Source: an uncultured Planococcus sp.
GTDB taxonomy: Bacteria; Bacillota; Bacilli; Bacillales_A; Planococcaceae
Reading direction: 5' to 3'
DNA: 64,000 nucleotides
NCBI GenBank assembly: GCA_947502505.1
Contig: CANNAE010000001.1
Coordinates: 735,265-799,264, forward strand
The translations under genes were made by a program, and so were the position numbers. Positions 1-9,919 of the stretch are shown here, in pieces. The notes beneath the pieces were generated by a model, which was not told the origin of the DNA, searched no databases, and saw only the letters and a list, made by a program, of their open reading frames with translations. How positions within the stretch are numbered: position 1 is the first letter of the stretch; each line of letters opens with the position of its first letter.

Positions 1-16
1 CATAAGTCCCTAAAAT

Positions 17-59
17 AAAACAGATGGAGAAAAAGACATTCTTTTTCTCCATCTGTTTT
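17..59. terminator. Strong bidirectional terminator hairpin
   Basis: A perfect 19-bp stem (17-35 with 41-59) closes on a 5-nt loop and is A/T-rich at both bases, so it can end transcription from either side. It probably separates a gene left of the window from the minus-strand genes to the right. Confidence 0.8.
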
Positions 60-90
60 TCATTTATCGGTGAGGCCCCTGAAAGTAGCT

Positions 91-241
91 GGCTGATGGG
101 AATGGAGACGGCGACTCCAGCGGGAGCAGTGACTGAGCTAAGCGAAGGAGCGACGCGAGCCGAAGACCCTGGACTGAGCGAAGCGAAGGAAGCGGCTAAG
201 GCCGTGCCCGCGGAAAGCGTCCGTCGAAATGGACATCAGCC
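91..241. repeat. Long palindromic repeat, family D
   Basis: The ends are complementary: GGCTGATG at 91-98 pairs with CATCAGCC at 234-241, and GACGG at 107-111 with CCGTC at 221-225. The interior is rich in GCGAAG-type runs. Short open frames cross it but lack a ribosome binding site and look like chance readings. This is the only copy of this family in the window; similar GC-rich elements occur between genes in related Bacillales (from memory, not checked here). Confidence 0.6.
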
Positions 242-257
242 CGTTCTTTAGAAGACG

Positions 258-312
258 AAAAGGGACTGCCCCAAAAAGTCACTTTTCGTGACCTTTTGGG
301 ACAGCCCCTTTT
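258..312. terminator. Terminator of the adaptor protein gene
   Basis: A long inverted repeat begins AAAAGGGACTGCCCC and ends with its near complement running into TTTT. It lies just past the minus-strand stop codon at 315, so it most likely ends the two-gene transcript that starts near 2308. Confidence 0.75.
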
Positions 313-314
313 AC

Positions 315-1622
315 TTAGCGTGCCAATAAATATTCGACATAAGCGCGCCATTCAGTATTTTTTGCATAAGTGAAGTCCGGCGCGAGGCTCGGGAACGGCA
401 TGAAGAGCTTCGGCCTGCCTGGATAATCATGAAGCAGCTCCTCGTTGATCGTGATGTCCCCCGCTTCCATGCCGCTCGCGAGAACGACGCGGCCATGCTG
501 GGCGAAAGCGATTTCGACCGGTACAGCATTCGGGCGGCCGTCAATATTCAAGGTATAGGCCGTGCCCGCCGTATCGTCTTCATCGTAAATCCAGCCATCG
601 CGTAAAGCGATCGCGTCCTGCGCTTCGTTCAAAGTGATTTCAGCATTGGCATTGCTGCCAAAAGGCATCGTCTCTTGCAAGGAAGTTTCAGGTGCGATGC
701 GCACTTCATAAAAGGCGATCGGGTTGTTCTGATCGATGCGCCCGAGGTCCCGGTAGGCTTCGAACCATTTCGATTCTTCCGCCGGGATTTCGGAAACGCT
801 GCGGACCGTACCAGGGATCGCCCCTTCGATGCCTGGCGCTTGGATAAAGACGCGGTCGGCCTGCTCGACTTCGTGCCATTCATCTTCTAGCAAATACGTG
901 ACGAATTCACGTTCATTATTATAGATTTCGATGCTGAGCGGTGCCGTATCGCGATTGATGCTCGCCACCGTGCCATCGACAGGGCTGATGAGCGCTGGGT
1001 TTTCCTGGCTCTGCGCAAGTTGCGCTTCAACTACCGCAAGTTCAGAGTCAATCGCCGCCAACCGTTGCTGGGCCTGGGCGATGCCGGATGCATAGGCGCC
1101 GTCTTCCGGCACTTCAACGCCGACTGAGACATTGACATCCATGCGCAGCTCTTGCTCCATATCTTCGCCAAGTCCCGGGTAGCTCGAACTATTGCTTGAG
1201 TTTTCGGAAACGCTGCTGTCCTGCGATGACCGCGCTTGCGTCAATTCCTGCAAGGTCGACTGCACTTCGCTGCGCTCTGCTTGCAGCGCGCTTTGTTCCG
1301 ACTGCCAAATAGCACGCTGGTCTTCTGACTCGCTTTCATTCAAGCGGGCCAGTTCAGCACCTGCCGTGACAGCGTCGCCTTCTTTGACGAGCCATTGCTC
1401 GAGCGCTTCATGGTCCTGGACGTAAATTTCCATCGTATCCTGAGGCGCCGTCAATGCTTCTTTCGGCAAAGTTTCCGTATAGGTATGGGTATACGCTTGT
1501 TCATATTCACTGACATACAATTCTTTTGAAATGATGCTTTTTTCGCCGAACAATAACAGGAAGTTCGAGGTCAAAAAAGCGACGATGGCAATGGACAAGC
1601 CGATAAAGAAAAAGCGATTCAT
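315..1622 (-). CDS. HlyD-like membrane-fusion/adaptor protein
   Basis: 435 aa. An N-terminal transmembrane anchor (about residues 5-24) is followed by a biotinyl-lipoyl-like segment (about 60-95), a Gln/Glu-rich coiled-coil hairpin (about 95-210), the second lipoyl half with the motif SPVDGTVAS, and a beta-rich C-terminal part. This is the layout of HlyD/RND-type adaptor subunits, which bridge an export pump and the outside of the membrane. The start overlaps the stop of the upstream membrane-protein gene as ATGA, with a GGGGGG ribosome binding site, so the two are translated together. No ABC or RND pump gene lies next to it, so its partner is unknown. Confidence 0.7.
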   Translation of the reverse strand: MNRFFFIGLSIAIVAFLTSNFLLLFGEKSIISKELYVSEYEQAYTHTYTETLPKEALTAPQDTMEIYVQDHEALEQWLVKEGDAVTAGAELARLNESESEDQRAIWQSEQSALQAERSEVQSTLQELTQARSSQDSSVSENSSNSSSYPGLGEDMEQELRMDVNVSVGVEVPEDGAYASGIAQAQQRLAAIDSELAVVEAQLAQSQENPALISPVDGTVASINRDTAPLSIEIYNNEREFVTYLLEDEWHEVEQADRVFIQAPGIEGAIPGTVRSVSEIPAEESKWFEAYRDLGRIDQNNPIAFYEVRIAPETSLQETMPFGSNANAEITLNEAQDAIALRDGWIYDEDDTAGTAYTLNIDGRPNAVPVEIAFAQHGRVVLASGMEAGDITINEELLHDYPGRPKLFMPFPSLAPDFTYAKNTEWRAYVEYLLAR

Positions 1623-2308
1623 AGGATCGGCCCCCCTTGCATAAAGTCAAGAAGCATTTCCTCAACCGGAATTTGGCTGAACAGCGCCACAATCAAGGCT
1701 GAAATCACGTGGATGATGATCAACGAAAGCAAAATGACCTTCGGCGACACACGTGAGAAGTTTTTGATGAAGCGGTATTGAATTGCGATGATCAAAGACG
1801 TAAACAAGGTTAACTGGTTAAAGAAATAAATCAAATAGCTATTTTCTAGGAATGTTGCAGCGATGGGGCCGAATGAAAACGGCGAAAAGGCCATCGTGTA
1901 GCCATTCCAAGCGAAAATACCGAAGATCAAGCCTTTTTCCAGCACCAACAATGCCGTTACGTAAGCTTGCATGACAATCATAGCTTTCCAGGGAATGCCG
2001 ATGATCCGGCCGTACAAATACGCAGCGATGTACAAGTGGAAGCTTAAATAGAGCCCGCCCCACAACAAGGTGCCGACGAGAGAAGTCCAACGCGCCAAGG
2101 TATAACCGTCGAACATGCCTGCTGCGAGCAGTGGCGTCAACGACCCGGTATTCATGCCCCAGATTTCAGGCAGGGCGAAAACGAGCAAGCCGAGCACAAG
2201 AATAACGGCCAGTCGCTTATTGACTTGCCTCATTTCGGTATGCCGCAAATTATGTATGAGTTGGCCTTGATTCAGGAAGAAATGCCAAAATTTAAAATCA
2301 GATATCAT
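1619..2308 (-). CDS. Polytopic membrane protein of unknown function
   Basis: 229 aa with about five or six hydrophobic segments after a short polar N-terminus; a Yip1-like fold is possible but I cannot assign a family. An AAAGGA site lies 9 nt before the ATG. It is the first gene of a two-gene unit: its stop codon overlaps the start of the HlyD-like adaptor gene. The coupling suggests that the two proteins form one membrane complex, perhaps an export or envelope-stress system. That role is inference from context only. Confidence 0.6.
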   Translation of the reverse strand: MISDFKFWHFFLNQGQLIHNLRHTEMRQVNKRLAVILVLGLLVFALPEIWGMNTGSLTPLLAAGMFDGYTLARWTSLVGTLLWGGLYLSFHLYIAAYLYGRIIGIPWKAMIVMQAYVTALLVLEKGLIFGIFAWNGYTMAFSPFSFGPIAATFLENSYLIYFFNQLTLFTSLIIAIQYRFIKNFSRVSPKVILLSLIIIHVISALIVALFSQIPVEEMLLDFMQGGPIL

Positions 2309-2544
2309 GCGTTTAAGTCCTTTCAGGCAAATGGCGTTCTGCTTAGTTTTACTTTACCAAAAAACCAAACGCTTTGAAACGAATTCTCTGCCACAATTTT
2401 CAATATTTGGTGGCTTTGAGACGAATGGCATAGGATTGTGGTGAATTTCAAATTAGTAAAGGGTGAAGTGGAGTGGAAGTAGGAGATGTTTAATGAAGAA
2501 AAGTGACGTGAAAGAAGTGAGCAGAAAAAGCTTACGCTTTTCGA

Positions 2545-2745
2545 CTGCGTTGCAGGGGGCTACTTGGGGCCCGCAGGACGCGGGTCATGCAGCTGACGCG
2601 ATAGGACGTCGCGTTTTCAGCTGCCCGGGTATGGGGCGGGTGTTGAGCCAACGTGCCAAAAAGCGCGGCACGTTTGTCTCGCCAGCCCGCGCGGTCCCAC
2701 AGGCGTCAGCCCCCTTCCACTCCGTCTTTAATTTTAGAGTGGAAG
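2545..2745. repeat. GC-rich palindromic repeat, family A, copy 1
   Basis: A 200-bp GC-rich unit matching 57312-57511 in the same orientation. It holds a two-part hairpin at 2589-2624 (GCAGCTGA with TCAGCTGC outside, CGCGA with TCGCG inside) and ends in a hairpin made of CTTCCACTC (2714-2722) and GAGTGGAAG (2737-2745). Short open frames across it have no counterpart of their own and are not called as genes. Confidence 0.7.
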
Positions 2746-2889
2746 GAAATTTCTTCTCCTCACTCATTATTATGTGTGTGCTTGCTTCATGAATTATAGC
2801 TTATATCATTTGGAACAAAGATAATGCGATTGTGCGTGCTAATTCACCACAAGCTTTTCGATTCGAATAGCTCAGTACCAGATACCGCG

Positions 2890-3890
2890 TTCTGGGAAGC
2901 GATTTCCCCGCTAGCCGGCAACTGGGTAAGAAGCAGAACCATTTGAACAAGCTGCACCTAATGAAATCTCTCAGCCGCCTAGCGCCAAGGGTGAAGCGAA
3001 GCAGTAAGACAAGTGTTCTTCTTGGCTTACTGCGAAAGCTCAACCCAAAGCACGGCGGCGACTCATAACCTGAAGCACCAGCAGAATACTGAAACACTTC
3101 GACACGCAAGCTCTCCTTATCTTCTTAAACCTAGTGCGGGAAGCGATTTCCCCACTAGCCGGCAACTGAATACAGAAAGAAAGCTATGTAAACTAGCATT
3201 ACCTAATGAAATCTCAAAGCCGCCTAGCGTAAAAGGGTGAGCCGATGCAATAAGACAAGTGTTCTTCTTGGCTTATTGCAAGAGGCCAACCCAAAGCCCG
3301 GCGGCGACTCGTAACCTGAAGCACCAGCAGAATGCTGAAACACTTCGACACGCAAGCTCTCTTTATCTTCTTAAACCTAGTGCAGGAAGCGATTTTCCCA
3401 CTAGCCGGCAACTGGGTAAGAAGCAGAGCCTTTTCAACAAGCTGCACCTACTGAAATATCTCAGCCGCCTAGCGCCAGGGGTGAAGCGAAGCAGTAAGAC
3501 AAGTGTCCTTCTTGGCTTACTGCGAGAGCTCAACCCAAAGCCCGGCGGCGATCACCAACAAGAAGCCAAGATCGAATATCGAAACAATTACACAAGCAAA
3601 CTCTCACTATCTGCTCCATACCCAATCCAGGAAGCGATTTCCCCACTAGCCGGCAACTGGGTAAAGAAGCAGAACCATTTGAACAAGCTGCACCTAATGA
3701 AATCTCTCAGCCGCCTAGCGCCAGGGGTGAGCCAACGCCGAGAATAAAAATCTTTTTCGAGCATCGCATCAAACACCTTGCTCCCACATCTGCTGTGCAG
3801 CAGATGCGTCGCAAATGAAATGACTCAACTTCCTTTCGTCATTTCATTGGCTTACTGCGACAGCTCAACCCAAAGCCCGGCGGCGATTAT
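2890..3890. repeat. Tandem array of palindromic repeats, family B (245-bp period)
   Basis: Four units. Palindromes bounded by GCCGCC and GGCGGC start at 2974, 3219, 3464 and 3710, so the period is 245-246 bp. Between them a spacer with the text AGCGATTTCCCCACTAGCCG recurs almost unchanged. The hairpin core is GCAGTAAG-A-CAAG with CTTG-G-CTTACTGC. The fourth unit (3710-3884) has its core replaced by other hairpins, including a 10-bp stem at 3814-3848. Open frames of up to 162 aa cross the array, but they simply follow the repeat and are not supported as genes. Confidence 0.85.
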
Positions 3891-3967
3891 CAACGCGAAA
3901 CTTTAATGGAATATAGAAATATCTCCACATACAAACACTCGCTAACTTCACTTAATTCCACACAATG

Positions 3968-3995
3968 AAAAAACCTCCGCGGCTGCGGAGGCTTC
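3968..3995 (-). terminator. Terminator of the DUF2187 gene
   Basis: CCTCCGC at 3974-3980 pairs with GCGGAGG at 3985-3991, and the minus strand runs on into T residues. It follows the stop codon at 3999. Confidence 0.8.
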
Positions 3996-3998
3996 GTT

Positions 3999-4229
3999 TT
4001 ATTGATCTGCGACAATCTTGTATTTCTTATGTGAAATTACGGTCATGTTGGAAGCAGCGCCGATTTCCTTGGCGTCTTCTGGTGAAATCTCGACGATCAC
4101 CGAATTGTCCATAATTTTGAAGATGGTTCCGTTAACGTCGACGCCATTACGGTTGAATGAAATCCATTCGCCGATTTTGCGGGCCGCTACAAATTCAGAT
4201 ACTTCTTTTTCATGGGGTTGAAATGCCAT
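3999..4229 (-). CDS. DUF2187 (YkvS-type) small protein
   Basis: 76 aa, soluble. The middle and end (GTIFKIMDNSVIVEISPEDA, then HKKYKIV) form a KOW/SH3-like small beta-barrel pattern typical of the DUF2187 family, which is common in Bacillales and has no established function. The N-terminal 20 residues are charged. It has its own promoter and terminator, so it is a single-gene unit between the repeat array and ykfD. Confidence 0.75.
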   Translation of the reverse strand: MAFQPHEKEVSEFVAARKIGEWISFNRNGVDVNGTIFKIMDNSVIVEISPEDAKEIGAASNMTVISHKKYKIVADQ

Positions 4230-4269
4230 AGTTATCCACGCCTCTCTATAATGAAAACATTATCTTTCT

Positions 4270-4277
4270 ATTATAGC
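4270..4277 (-). promoter_or_regulatory. Extended -10 promoter of the DUF2187 gene
   Basis: On the minus strand TGCTATAAT gives a perfect TATAAT with an extended TG, about 40 nt before the start codon. No good -35 box is visible at the normal distance. Confidence 0.5.
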
Positions 4278-4307
4278 ATAAATTTATGGTAAATTCACCT
4301 GTTTCAA

Positions 4308-5266
<959 letters not shown>

Positions 5267-5270
<4 letters not shown>

Positions 5271-6205
5271 GTAGTTTCCTCCTGTGTAAATCTGCGGACA
5301 GCACACAATTCCTTGTCATAGACGGTGCCTTCGAGACGGGTGATTTCAATCGCTTTGCCGGATGTCGGCGAGTGGATCATCATGCCGCTTCCATAGTAAA
5401 TGCCGACATGGTGAAGCCTCCCTTTTCCTTCTTCGTAAGCGAAGAACAACAGGTCCCCGATTTGCCAAGCAGCCTCGTCGAGACGGTCGATTTCCACGCC
5501 TTCTGTGGACTGGTCTCCTGCATCGCGCGATATGTACAAGCCGTTCGCTTTTAGCATATGGTGGGAAAACCCAGAGCAATCATAGCCAAAGCTCGACATG
5601 CCGCCCCAGAAATACTGCAGGCCTAAGAAACGTTCTGCCGTGTTTACAATCGATTGGCCGCTCCCGAGCGGAATTTGGTCGGGCGAGGGGACGAGCTCGA
5701 TATGCTTCGCTTCAATATAAGCATCGCCATCCGGCGTATAGACCTGGACGCGGGTTTCATCTGCATCTTTGGCCGGCAGCAAGCTATTGAATGGAATCGG
5801 TGCGAGCGGCCGGCGGTCTGGCGTCCATAATTGTGCTTTATCGGCAGACACGCGCGCATAGCTGCGATCGGGACGTGAATCGATTTCTTTTAGATGTGCT
5901 ATCGGCACCCACCCTGGATAGCCGCGCTCATCTTTATGGGACGGCTGCCAAGGTGCAATGATCTTTGCCCATGCCCCGTCAATTTCTTCTATTAACACCG
6001 GCTCTCCGTAAAGCAGCTGCGTTTGAAGGCGATTGCCCAAAGTGAGGTCTTTCGTTTGCTGCTGGTTCATCGCTTCACGCCATTTATTGATGTCCGGCGT
6101 ATCTGCAATACCGTGTGCATCCACTTCCCTGACTTTATCGGGATGGGTCCAGACGCTCGTCACCGGGACGCGGCAGGCCCATATCGTCGATTGTGTCTGT
6201 GCCAT
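5267..6205 (-). CDS. ykfC: NlpC/P60 endopeptidase YkfC (gamma-D-Glu-diamino acid)
   Basis: 312 aa. Two SH3b-like segments (about residues 50-110 and 120-185) precede a C-terminal NlpC/P60 domain. The catalytic Cys is in YDCSGF, the His in LHHVGIYYG, and a polar residue follows in HSPTSGKAI. YkfC-type enzymes cut the gamma-D-glutamyl bond of murein tripeptides after uptake; there is no signal peptide, fitting a cytoplasmic site. The start at 6205 is preferred because GGAGAGG lies just upstream and ykfB ends one base away. Confidence 0.88.
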
Positions 6206-6206
6206 A

Positions 6207-7313
6207 TTATCCTCTCCGTTCACGTAAAGTTTCCAGGAACCGCCCTGCATCGATGCCAAGCCCCGGCTCATCTGAAAAGCGGATATCTTTGCCGCTATAC
6301 TGTATGCCTCCTGGCACTAGATCTTCTTTCAGCATCAGCGGCGCGTCAAAATCGAAGCGCGTGATATTCGGCTGGCTTGCCGCGAAATGGGCAGCCGCCG
6401 ACAGGCCGAGTTTCGTTTCAATCATGCTGCCGGTCATGCACGGCACCCCGAAGGATTCAGCCAAAGCGTTGATTTTCATTGCGCGGTGGATGCCGCCCGC
6501 CTTCATCAATTTAATATTGATCAAATCGGCAGCACGCATTTCCAACACACGCCTCGCATCGACCGGTGAAAATACACTTTCGTCGGCCATGATCGGTGTT
6601 AAGGTGCGGTCGGTGACAAATTTCAATCCTTCGATATCATGTGCCGGCACCGGTTGCTCGATCAATTCGATATTGAATCCGGCAGCTTCCATCCGATTGA
6701 TGATCCGTACTGCTGATTTGGGATCCCATCCTTGATTGGCATCCAAGCGCAAGGTGGCTTTATCGCCGACTCGCTTGCGGATCGCCTGGATTCGGCTGAA
6801 ATCGTTCTCCGATGAGTCGATGCCCACTTTCACTTTCAACACTGTAAAACCGGCTCGTTCGCAAACAGCTGCATCTTCGGCCATTTCTGCCGGCGCATTG
6901 ACCGAAACCGTGTAATCGGTCTCGATCGCTTCGTGATAGCCGCCAAGAAATTGAGTCAAAGGCATGCCCGCCTGTTGGGCAATCAAATCATAGAGCGCCA
7001 TATCGACAGCGGCTTTGGCGCTCGTGTTGCCGACCAGCGTTTTATGGAGCTTGTCAAAAAGCTGGTCACGGCGCCGCAAGTCCATCCCGATCAATCCTGT
7101 GCCAATCAATTGGATTGCCTGTTCGATGGCATCCAGTGTATCGCCCGTAATAACGTGTGTCGGCGGCGCCTCCCCAAAACCGGAGCGGCCATCTTGTGTC
7201 GCGAGGTGAACGATGACCGCCTCAGCTGCTTCTACGGTCCGGAGTGCCGTTTTGAACGGTTTTTTTAAAGGAACCGCTATCCGATAAGTCTCGACAGACG
7301 TTAAAACGGTCAT
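6207..7313 (-). CDS. ykfB: L-Ala-D/L-Glu epimerase YkfB (enolase superfamily)
   Basis: 368 aa with the enolase-superfamily layout: an N-terminal capping domain and a C-terminal barrel. The barrel shows the lysines of KVKVG, metal ligands in DANQGW, ELIEQP and MADES, and the second lysine in NIKLMKAGG. Dipeptide epimerases of this type convert L-Ala-D-Glu from murein to L-Ala-L-Glu so that peptidases can use it. It is one base from both neighbours ykfA and ykfC, so the three form one translational block. Confidence 0.9.
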   Translation of the reverse strand: MTVLTSVETYRIAVPLKKPFKTALRTVEAAEAVIVHLATQDGRSGFGEAPPTHVITGDTLDAIEQAIQLIGTGLIGMDLRRRDQLFDKLHKTLVGNTSAKAAVDMALYDLIAQQAGMPLTQFLGGYHEAIETDYTVSVNAPAEMAEDAAVCERAGFTVLKVKVGIDSSENDFSRIQAIRKRVGDKATLRLDANQGWDPKSAVRIINRMEAAGFNIELIEQPVPAHDIEGLKFVTDRTLTPIMADESVFSPVDARRVLEMRAADLINIKLMKAGGIHRAMKINALAESFGVPCMTGSMIETKLGLSAAAHFAASQPNITRFDFDAPLMLKEDLVPGGIQYSGKDIRFSDEPGLGIDAGRFLETLRERRG

Positions 7314-7314
7314 G

Positions 7315-8238
7315 TCACTCGACCCCCGGAAGGATGGTCAAAGTTTTCGCATCGGCATCGAGCCGCGCTTTTACGCCAAGCGGCAGTGAGAAATTCGGTT
7401 CGCAATGGCCGATCTTAAAGCCTTTGACGACCGGTACACCCATGTCGCTAAAATAATCCGCCAATACTTGGTCGAGCGTCCAAGACTGTTCCGGTTTTTT
7501 TGGCTCGGCGTTTTTGAAATCGCCGATGACAATCCCGGCCACTTGTTCGAACTTGCGCGCCATTTTAAGCTGGTTTAGCATTTCATCGACTTGGTATGGC
7601 TCTTCTCCCGTATCTTCAATCAACAAGATTTTTTCTTTCGTGTCGATTTCGAATTTCGTCCCAAGGGTCCCGCGAATCAAGGATAAATTGCCTCCGACTA
7701 GTTCACCATCTGCCATGCCTCCTGCTAAAGTTTCCAGTTCGGAAATAGTTTCGTCGTAATGCAATTCAAACGGCTGGAACATTTGCCCGAACATGCGGCC
7801 GCTGCGTTCATGGAATTCCGGTTTTCCGACGTCTGATGCCAGCATTGGCCCGTGGAATGTCACCAGTTCCGCATACATCCCGATAGCATTATGTAAAAAT
7901 GTTACGTCCGAGTAGCCCCAGAAAATCTTCGGGTTTTCCTTGATCATCGCGTAGTCGATCCGGTCCGCATAACGGGCGGCGCCGTATCCCCCGCCTGCAC
8001 AGATGATGGCTTTTACTTCCGGGTCTTCAAACATGGCATGCAAATCCGCCAAACGTTCATCGTCCGTTCCGGCAAGATAGCCGTTTTTTGCTTCGACCGA
8101 TTTCCCCATTTTCACTTTCAATCCTAATTCTTCTAAGAAAGGCAAAGCCTTTTTCAAATTTTCTAAGTTTGGCGGGCTTGATGGCGAGATGATGCCCACC
8201 GTATCCCCTTTTTGCAATCGTTTTGGCATTGTGCGCAT
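7315..8238 (-). CDS. ykfA: LD-carboxypeptidase YkfA (S66 family)
   Basis: 307 aa from the ATG at 8238, which follows AGGAGTGAGCA; a longer reading from 8289 has no site. S66-family marks are the nucleophile in FWGYSDVT, the Glu in LIEDTGEEPY and the His in KIGHCEPNF. Enzymes of this family remove the terminal D-Ala from murein tetrapeptides or hydrolyse related amides (MccF). Here it feeds the YkfB/YkfC steps. An IS200/IS605 element sits immediately upstream, between it and dppE. Confidence 0.88.
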   Translation of the reverse strand: MRTMPKRLQKGDTVGIISPSSPPNLENLKKALPFLEELGLKVKMGKSVEAKNGYLAGTDDERLADLHAMFEDPEVKAIICAGGGYGAARYADRIDYAMIKENPKIFWGYSDVTFLHNAIGMYAELVTFHGPMLASDVGKPEFHERSGRMFGQMFQPFELHYDETISELETLAGGMADGELVGGNLSLIRGTLGTKFEIDTKEKILLIEDTGEEPYQVDEMLNQLKMARKFEQVAGIVIGDFKNAEPKKPEQSWTLDQVLADYFSDMGVPVVKGFKIGHCEPNFSLPLGVKARLDADAKTLTILPGVE

Positions 8239-8310
8239 ATTGCTCACTCCTCTAGTTTTCTGTTCATCACTCAGTGAACTACCCACCACTTAACGCTCTT
8301 ACGAGTTGTT

Positions 8311-8420
8311 TGAAGTGGGAGTTTCTCGACTTATCGCCACTTTCGGTAGCTGACGAAAACTGACCGAGCTAACCCTCGTGTTCCACGAGTTTTTTATTTT
8401 CAGGACAACCCTAGCATCAA
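8311..8420 (-). ncRNA. Candidate omega RNA scaffold at the tnpB 3' end
   Basis: Downstream of the tnpB stop the minus strand has CTCGTG-GAA-CACGAG (8375-8389), then a run with GGTCAG, TCAGC and CTACC able to form overlapping stems, then GAAAGTGG with CCCACTTC (8313-8338). TnpB proteins use an RNA that spans the 3' end of tnpB and the right end of the element, with the flanking host DNA acting as guide. Position and structure fit. The exact 5' and 3' limits are unknown. Confidence 0.5.
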
Positions 8421-9509
8421 GATTCCTTCATTTTTGATGTTGATGGCGGCGTTCCAATCCCGATTGAATACAAACCCACATTCACAAGAATAGATGCGTT
8501 CCGAAAGAGCCACAGGTTTTACATGTCCGCATTTTGAACAGGTTTTCGTAGAAGGGAACCACTTGTTGATTTTGACAAGTTTTCCTCCTTGTTCGACCAG
8601 TTTGTATGCAAGGAATGTCACAAACATGCCCCATCCATTATCCGCAACACTTTTACCATAATTCAGAGTTTGTGACATTCCTTTCATATCGAGGTCTTCG
8701 ATAACCACGCAATCGTATTGAGATGTCAGTTGTTTTGACTTTTTGTGAAGAAAATCTTTCCGCTGATTGGCCACTTTTTCGTGTAGTTTTGCAACTTTGA
8801 TTCGCTGTTTTTCATAACGAACAGAATCCTTTGTCTTGCGAGAAAGAACTTTTTGTTCAGTTGCGAGCTTTGCTTGTGCCTGTCGGTAGAAACGAGGGTA
8901 ATTGGCTATCTCACCCTGTTCGCTTTCGACAAAAAAGCCGTTCATTGCAAAATCCAGACCGACAATTGTGTTGATTTCTTTCGGTTTTGGTTCATGTTCG
9001 TACTCTGTCAAAATAGAAATGTGGTATTTTCCCGCAGCTGTTCGAGAAATGGTGCAAGACTTGATGAGATGGTGTGCAGGGATTTCCCGATGTTGTCTAA
9101 ATTTCACATGTTTAAGTTTCGGTAATTTGATATGGCCATGCAAAATTTGGATGTTTCCGTTTACCCAATTTGTTGTGTAAGATTGCTTCGCCTTACGATG
9201 TTTGAATTTCGGAAACTTCGCTCGCCCTGCAAAAAAATTGTTGTACGCTCTTTGCAGATTCAACTGGGCGTTAGAAAGTGCAAGGCTATCAACTTCTTTC
9301 AACCACTCGAACTCCTTCTTGTACTTTGCAGGTGTTGGAACTTTTTGGATCTCCAACAGTTTCTTGTCATCTTTGAACTGCTCATAAATTTCTTTCCGTT
9401 CAGCGAGCATTTTATTGTAGACAAAGCGGACGCTTCCAAATGTTTTAGCTAAGAGTTCTTCCTGCTCTTTTGTTGGATAGAGACGGAACTTGTACGCCTT
9501 GTTTGCCAC
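8400..9509 (-). CDS. tnpB: TnpB RNA-guided nuclease (IS200/IS605)
   Basis: 369 aa. An N-terminal HTH_OrfB-like region (YKFRLYPTKEQ) leads to a RuvC-like nuclease. The three acidic residues are all present: Asp186 in VGLDFAMNG, Glu271 in VVIEDLDM and Asp351 in NRDWNAAINI. The zinc ribbon has Cys324, Cys327, Cys342 and Cys344. TnpB cuts DNA at sites matching its omega RNA guide and helps the element persist. Length and residues indicate a functional protein. It starts 11 bp after the tnpA stop. Confidence 0.93.
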   Translation of the reverse strand: MANKAYKFRLYPTKEQEELLAKTFGSVRFVYNKMLAERKEIYEQFKDDKKLLEIQKVPTPAKYKKEFEWLKEVDSLALSNAQLNLQRAYNNFFAGRAKFPKFKHRKAKQSYTTNWVNGNIQILHGHIKLPKLKHVKFRQHREIPAHHLIKSCTISRTAAGKYHISILTEYEHEPKPKEINTIVGLDFAMNGFFVESEQGEIANYPRFYRQAQAKLATEQKVLSRKTKDSVRYEKQRIKVAKLHEKVANQRKDFLHKKSKQLTSQYDCVVIEDLDMKGMSQTLNYGKSVADNGWGMFVTFLAYKLVEQGGKLVKINKWFPSTKTCSKCGHVKPVALSERIYSCECGFVFNRDWNAAINIKNEGILMLGLS

Positions 9510-9520
9510 ATCATCTCACC

Positions 9521-9919
9521 TCATTTCATCCCTTGATTTTCGATATATGTTGTGATGACTTCGGTTGGCGAACCGCCTGATGTCAGAAGACAGAAACTCC
9601 TTGACCAAAAACATTCTTTCCACAGCTTTTTCTTAACTTGTGGAAATTCTTTCTTAATTAGCCGTGAGCTTGCACTCTTATAAGCATTAATAAATTTTGA
9701 AAGCTCTGTATTCGGGTGAGCTTTGAAAAGGATATGCACATGGTCATGATCATGATTCCACTCGACCAAAATAATATTGTAGTCTTTACCTAGACGCTCA
9801 AACATCTCTTTCGCATAGTCTGAAATAACATCGTCAACTGCTTTCCTTCGATATTTAACTACCAAAACAAGATGATAATACAACGAGAACACTGAATGGT
9901 TATTACTGTCTAAAACCAT
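9521..9919 (-). CDS. tnpA: IS200-type Y1 HUH transposase TnpA
   Basis: 132 aa from the ATG at 9919; AGAGAGG upstream and the usual family N-terminus support this over the longer frame from 10006. The HUH motif is His60-Val-His62 (DHVHILF) and the catalytic tyrosine is Tyr125 (TTYIENQG). It moves the element as single-stranded DNA. Both catalytic parts and full length are intact, so the element may still be mobile. Confidence 0.92.
   Translation of the reverse strand: MVLDSNNHSVFSLYYHLVLVVKYRRKAVDDVISDYAKEMFERLGKDYNIILVEWNHDHDHVHILFKAHPNTELSKFINAYKSASSRLIKKEFPQVKKKLWKECFWSRSFCLLTSGGSPTEVITTYIENQGMK

Noticed and set aside
2463..2792. 109-aa plus-strand reading frame
   Set aside because: It runs through the family A repeat, follows no good ribosome binding site and its protein has no regular fold pattern.
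3259..3747. 162-aa plus-strand reading frame with internal repeats
   Set aside because: The repetition comes from the 245-bp DNA repeat array; the same frame is broken elsewhere in the array.
2890..3890. Family B array as a CRISPR
   Set aside because: Units are too long (about 245 bp), spacers are nearly identical and no cas gene is near.
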